From contig JAEYZN010000023.1 in the NCBI GenBank assembly GCA_023428025.1, positions 1 to 40,385 of the forward strand: 40,385 nucleotides of DNA. Direction: 5' to 3'. The position numbers and the translations under genes were made by a program. The notes below the pieces were generated by a model. The model saw only the letters and a list, made by a program, of their open reading frames with translations. It did no database searches and had not been told where the DNA came from. Positions within the stretch are counted from its first letter, which is position 1; every line of letters starts with the position of its first letter. The DNA comes from Bacillota bacterium (lineage in GTDB: Bacteria > Bacillota > Clostridia > Christensenellales > SZUA-584). Below, in pieces: positions 36,905 through 40,385 of the stretch.

Positions 36905-38557
36905 TTATGCGGGTTCATCTTCTTCATTTTTTGATGAGGATTTTTCAATTTCAAAAATCGGATTCTTACCCAGGTTTAGAGCTTTCAATAAAGCATGATG
37001 AACTCCATAAATTGCACCCGTTTTAATTTTGGGTGTTAGATTGTAAATCTCTCTTTCTCGATAACAGAATCTTATTAAAGGTAAATCGCGAAAATCTTTA
37101 TCAAAATAGCATATCATATTTAAATCATAAATTAGTTGCAAAAACTCATCATGATTTAATATCTCTTCAATTATCTCCATGTTTCTATCTGCGACTTGTT
37201 TTTGATACTTTTCAAAAACATTAAGAAATTCTTCATAAGTAAATCTTGAGTTGCCTTGTAAAAATTGAAAAAAGAACATAAGAGTTTCAAATCCTTTACC
37301 TCCGAACTTATACAGGCACCAATCTCTAGCTTCATCTATATAATAATTTGAAATTTCATTTTGTGTATCATTATCCTGAAAATGCCGTAAACTTGATATT
37401 TCCTTTTTACCATCTCTTATACAAGCAGCTTGAATTGCTTTCATAATTGAAATTGCATCTCTTGGTCTTGATAAAGAAAGACGTAGACAATTTATAAATG
37501 AATCATCATCATATCTCTTTGTTTGATAAATAGTTTTCCAAGGGAAATAAAAATCCCAATAATCGTCTTCTGGTAAGCCGGGATTATTATAAGCTAATAA
37601 ACGATTGCATAATTTAAATAATGAAGATGTTCTATAGTTTTCATATGTAGTACGCCAATCTAATAAAACACTATTATCTCTTATTTTGTTAGCTTGGTTA
37701 TGCAAGTTGAGATTTGCAAATATGTCAGGACGAATTGAAAGAACTACCTTTAAATATCCGCCTTCAATGGCCATCGTTTTAAAAACTCTGGTATTTACAT
37801 CCCAGACTGCATTTGCAAGTCCTTTTAAACATATTTCATAATCTTTAGATTCAAAATCAGACAAATTAATATCGATACTATCCAAAAAAAGAAATCTATT
37901 CTTAGATATTTTTAATCTAGCAAAAGCATCAGAAAATTTTTGATCTAAAGCTGAAAGACTATTTTGGAATTTCTTAATATTTGCTTCATTTGAAGCTTTT
38001 TTAGAAGAAGATGATTTTGCTAATAAAGTACTATTCAAGATTTCAGTTTTTGCCTGTGCTTCTAAAATATCAACAGAATCAAGAATATATCTAAAAGTAT
38101 TAGCAATTTCCGGAATAAATGCTTTTTCATAATAATCTTCTATTCCATCTTGTAATTCACAAAATTTTTGAGACCTTCTTGGCCCAAAAGATGCTATCTC
38201 CTTTTTCTGAATACTAGATGCCATGATCATTAGAATAATAATCTTCCATATTTTTGTATAATCAGATAATTGAATTAGCTCCATTTTTTTTAGCTTCATA
38301 AAAATCGAATAATCTGTAGATCCAATTTCAACAACTTTTGATAATGTCCCTTGATATTCATTGTTTTCCAAAAATGTAGCATATGCTGTCTTTCCGGTCC
38401 CTTTTTCTCCAACTAAAAAATATTTGTCTTCTAACATAAGCCGATCTAATTTTTCGTCTTTCACAAAGATGGAATTAAACATATCTTTTGTTCTATTATT
38501 GTTTCGGTAATTAATTGCATCATTAGAACCAAAATGAATTTCTGAAAGACTAAGCAT
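36905..38557 (-). CDS. P-loop ATPase, Sll1717-like; candidate defence gene
   Basis: 550 residues, strongly AT-rich against a GC-rich background. Walker A is GEKGTGKT at 50-57; Walker B is FLFLDSID at 222-229, followed by an AAA-like sensor region and a helical C-terminus. The opening LSLSEIHFGSNDAINYRN and overall plan fit the P-loop ATPases named after Sll1717, which are scattered by horizontal transfer and often found in defence islands. No partner nuclease or toxin is beside it; the long C-terminal half (residues about 330-550) may be the effector or sensor. It starts 90 bases from the dispersed repeat at 38656. Confidence 0.68.
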   Translation of the reverse strand: MLSLSEIHFGSNDAINYRNNNRTKDMFNSIFVKDEKLDRLMLEDKYFLVGEKGTGKTAYATFLENNEYQGTLSKVVEIGSTDYSIFMKLKKMELIQLSDYTKIWKIIILMIMASSIQKKEIASFGPRRSQKFCELQDGIEDYYEKAFIPEIANTFRYILDSVDILEAQAKTEILNSTLLAKSSSSKKASNEANIKKFQNSLSALDQKFSDAFARLKISKNRFLFLDSIDINLSDFESKDYEICLKGLANAVWDVNTRVFKTMAIEGGYLKVVLSIRPDIFANLNLHNQANKIRDNSVLLDWRTTYENYRTSSLFKLCNRLLAYNNPGLPEDDYWDFYFPWKTIYQTKRYDDDSFINCLRLSLSRPRDAISIMKAIQAACIRDGKKEISSLRHFQDNDTQNEISNYYIDEARDWCLYKFGGKGFETLMFFFQFLQGNSRFTYEEFLNVFEKYQKQVADRNMEIIEEILNHDEFLQLIYDLNMICYFDKDFRDLPLIRFCYREREIYNLTPKIKTGAIYGVHHALLKALNLGKNPIFEIEKSSSKNEEDEPA

Positions 38558-38635
38558 ATTGAACTCCTATATATTTAATCAATGATATTATATCATAGAC
38601 GTCACCATAAATATACATCTAATTACAAATACATA

Positions 38636-38653
38636 CATGATGCCAGCATCATG
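38636..38653. repeat. Small perfect hairpin
   Basis: CATGATGC-CA-GCATCATG, directly next to the dispersed repeat and at the edge of the AT-rich region. It might mark a boundary of the inserted ATPase gene. The remaining intergenic sequence up to 38844 holds no other gene. Confidence 0.5.
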
Positions 38654-38655
38654 CA

Positions 38656-38717
38656 AATGGAGGTCTGGAGGCGTGCCTCCGGCGGGAGTGTGAGGGCTGG
38701 CCCTCACGACCTTTTTT
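38656..38717. repeat. Dispersed double-hairpin repeat, copy 2
   Basis: GGAGGC/GCCTCC (38667-38680) and GTGAGGGC/GCCCTCAC (38690-38707), then TTTTTT at 38712-38717. Same order, spacing and sequence as copy 1 at 2456-2514. The T-run makes this copy a good plus-strand terminator, yet no plus-strand gene ends here, so it is more likely a mobile or repeated element. Confidence 0.78.
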
Positions 38718-38844
38718 CCCTTGCCCCCACGTCCTTAGCCTAAATCCCTTAAAGCCTTGCCCTCCTCCCCCATCAAACAAAGTTTGACAGCCGCCGAAGA
38801 ATGGTATATATATGTATTCACTGCATGATCGGGGGGTATCGGGG

Positions 38845-40377
38845 ATGAAAAAGCTCCTGTCCAGCCGCTGGAGCGTTGCCATGCTGGCGGGCACAGCCGT
38901 GTTCATCGCGCTGTTCGTGTACGCCACGCCGTATGTCAACGGTACCGACCAGTACTGGCACATCAACTACATAGACTCCATATTGAAGGGCCGCTTTGTA
39001 TCCACCGAGCTGTACCCGTCGTTCATACTCGACCCCGCGTGGGACGGCAGCCTGCCCGGCTTCATCCACAACATGCCCGTGCTGTATATCTGGGCGCTGT
39101 TCGCGCGGGCCACCGGCAGCCTGTTCCACGGGGCCATGGCGTTCAACGCGCTGGCCGCCGTGCTGGCCGCGTGGTTCGTGTATCTCGCCGTGCGGAGCGA
39201 AGCGGGCCATAAATACGGCGCTGTCGCCTACCTCGCCATACTGCTGTTTCCGCTGGCGTTCTGGCAAAGCATCCAGCTGCTCACCGAAACGTCCGCCGTG
39301 CTGTTCCTGTGCGCGGCGGTGTATCTGCTGGGCAAAAAAGGCTTCGCGCCGCAGCTGGGCGGGGCGGCGCTGCTGGCGCTGGCCGCCAACTCGCGCACCA
39401 ACGTGCTGCTGATCGCGCTGCTGCTGCTGGTGTTCGTATGCCGCCGCGTCGCGACGGACGGCGGCCTTTCACGCCGGAAAAAGCTGATGCGCTGCGCCGC
39501 ACCGGTGGCGCTGTTCGCCGTGGGTTACGCGGGGCTGGGCGCGCTGTTCGGCCCCACGCTGGATTTCACCGTCAGCCGCACCGCGCTGGACCGGCTCGCG
39601 GTGGTGTCCACGTTCGGCAAGACCAACAGCATGGCGCTGCACTACAGCCTGCAAAGCTTCCCGGATATCGGCTTTTGGCCCATGATGGGCAACTTCGCGG
39701 GCAAGCTCTGGACGGCGGCGGTCACGCAGTTCGGGTGGTCGGGCGCGCCGTCCGTGCTGTACTGGCTGCACAACCTGCTGTTCCTCACGGCGGCGGGGGC
39801 GCTGGCGCTGCTCAGCCGCAAAGAGAAAAAAGCCATGGTGCGATATGAAGCCTTCTGGGCGCTGGCCGTCACGCTGGTCTCGTGGGCGGTGTCCTCCACG
39901 GTCTACCAAAACCAGTTCCGCTATAACCTCGTCTACATGCCGCTGCTGGTGATCGCGCTGCTGCTGTCGCTGCACCGGTTGGGCCGGGGCACGGGCAGGC
40001 GTTTCGCCGCCGCTGCGCTGACGTCGCTGCTGCTGATGGCGGGCATCGACGCGGGGCTGGCTTACACGGCGCGGGCGGACGCGATAACCGAGCACGCCGA
40101 ATACACAGCGTATCAGCAAACGCTGGATGCCCAGATACCCGAAGGCGTGCGCGTCGTCATCGTGTCGCCCACAACGTCGCTGCTGTGGCCGCAGCTGCTG
40201 TATCCGCGCGTCACCACCGTCATCGACCCGGCGTATCCGTACACCGGCGATCAGGTCGCCACGCTGCTGCTCGGCCGCTATGAGGAGAACGGGTATCTCG
40301 TGACGGCGCACGGGGTGTGGCCGGACGCTCCGGCGTACCGGCGGCTCGTCCGCGAACGCTTCACGCGTGAGTTTTAG
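38845..40377 (+). CDS. GT-C type (family 39-like) membrane glycosyltransferase
   Basis: 510 residues with about eleven membrane segments, the plan of PMT/ArnT-like GT-C enzymes that use lipid-linked sugars outside the membrane. The first outer loop holds NGTDQYWHINYIDSILKG, where the Asp is in the position of the catalytic residue of the group. The final 80 residues are a soluble C-terminal domain (PEGVRVVIVSPTTSLLWP). Start at the ATG behind GGGG; an in-frame ATG at 38812 lacks an RBS. The acceptor (protein, teichoic acid or polysaccharide) cannot be told. The gene ends 8 bases before the window edge and is complete. Confidence 0.75.
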   Translation: MKKLLSSRWSVAMLAGTAVFIALFVYATPYVNGTDQYWHINYIDSILKGRFVSTELYPSFILDPAWDGSLPGFIHNMPVLYIWALFARATGSLFHGAMAFNALAAVLAAWFVYLAVRSEAGHKYGAVAYLAILLFPLAFWQSIQLLTETSAVLFLCAAVYLLGKKGFAPQLGGAALLALAANSRTNVLLIALLLLVFVCRRVATDGGLSRRKKLMRCAAPVALFAVGYAGLGALFGPTLDFTVSRTALDRLAVVSTFGKTNSMALHYSLQSFPDIGFWPMMGNFAGKLWTAAVTQFGWSGAPSVLYWLHNLLFLTAAGALALLSRKEKKAMVRYEAFWALAVTLVSWAVSSTVYQNQFRYNLVYMPLLVIALLLSLHRLGRGTGRRFAAAALTSLLLMAGIDAGLAYTARADAITEHAEYTAYQQTLDAQIPEGVRVVIVSPTTSLLWPQLLYPRVTTVIDPAYPYTGDQVATLLLGRYEENGYLVTAHGVWPDAPAYRRLVRERFTREF

Positions 40378-40385
40378 GGCGGCTT

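Overview
The window is GC-rich DNA with strong GGAGG-type ribosome binding sites, sigma-A style promoters, occasional TTG starts and many families typical of Clostridia (CBO0543, DUF3784, DUF3267, DUF6809, Cdd1-like HhH). The best reading is a chromosomal segment from a high-GC, probably spore-forming gut-type clostridium (Oscillospirales or Christensenellales-like); no rRNA, tRNA or CRISPR was seen, so the species cannot be fixed. Two stretches are visibly AT-rich and look foreign: about 33.0-33.4 kb and the ATPase gene at 36.9-38.6 kb.

Layout. 0-13.5 kb: small catabolic or housekeeping operons: a TetR-controlled CrtI-like oxidoreductase, a flavodoxin-fold reductase, a membrane-anchored methyltransferase, a ParB-like/HEAT protein with a Cdd1-like protein, an arginase-fold enzyme, fragments of REP-type transposases, a cupin-VOC fusion, a DJ-1/DUF3267 pair and a YbaK-type deacylase. 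13.5-18 kb: a membrane LuxR regulator with a MotA-like protein; then a Cys/Met-rich copper-storage-like protein and a 30-residue-repeat protein behind near-identical leaders whose promoters resemble the sporulation sigma-K consensus; an acyltransferase; and a 161-bp MITE. 18-20.5 kb: debris of a mobile element (ribbon-helix-helix gene, three tandem DUF6809 genes, many hairpins) and a decayed sodium:solute symporter gene.

20.8-27.3 kb is the most unusual part. Ten genes, eight of them co-oriented, encode mostly small polytopic membrane proteins without recognisable enzyme domains. They fall into a CBO0543-type protein, four related ~190-residue proteins in two duplicate pairs, two ~300-residue paralogues, one protein with an internally duplicated membrane module, one 157-residue protein and one small soluble protein. 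Only the first of these resembles a named family with any confidence; the set is a candidate undescribed membrane complex.

27.3-40.4 kb: a broken DUF3784 gene, a YfcE-like phosphodiesterase, a NAGPA-domain lipoprotein, a divergent MFS pump/TetR pair with two matched operators, a DMT exporter, small membrane proteins, a YdcF-like protein, a 621-residue membrane protein with a duplicated extracellular domain, the AT-rich Sll1717-type P-loop ATPase (possible defence gene), and a GT-C glycosyltransferase at the right edge. Promoters and terminators are listed where the sequence is convincing. Function statements rest on motif recognition by eye; no database search was run.
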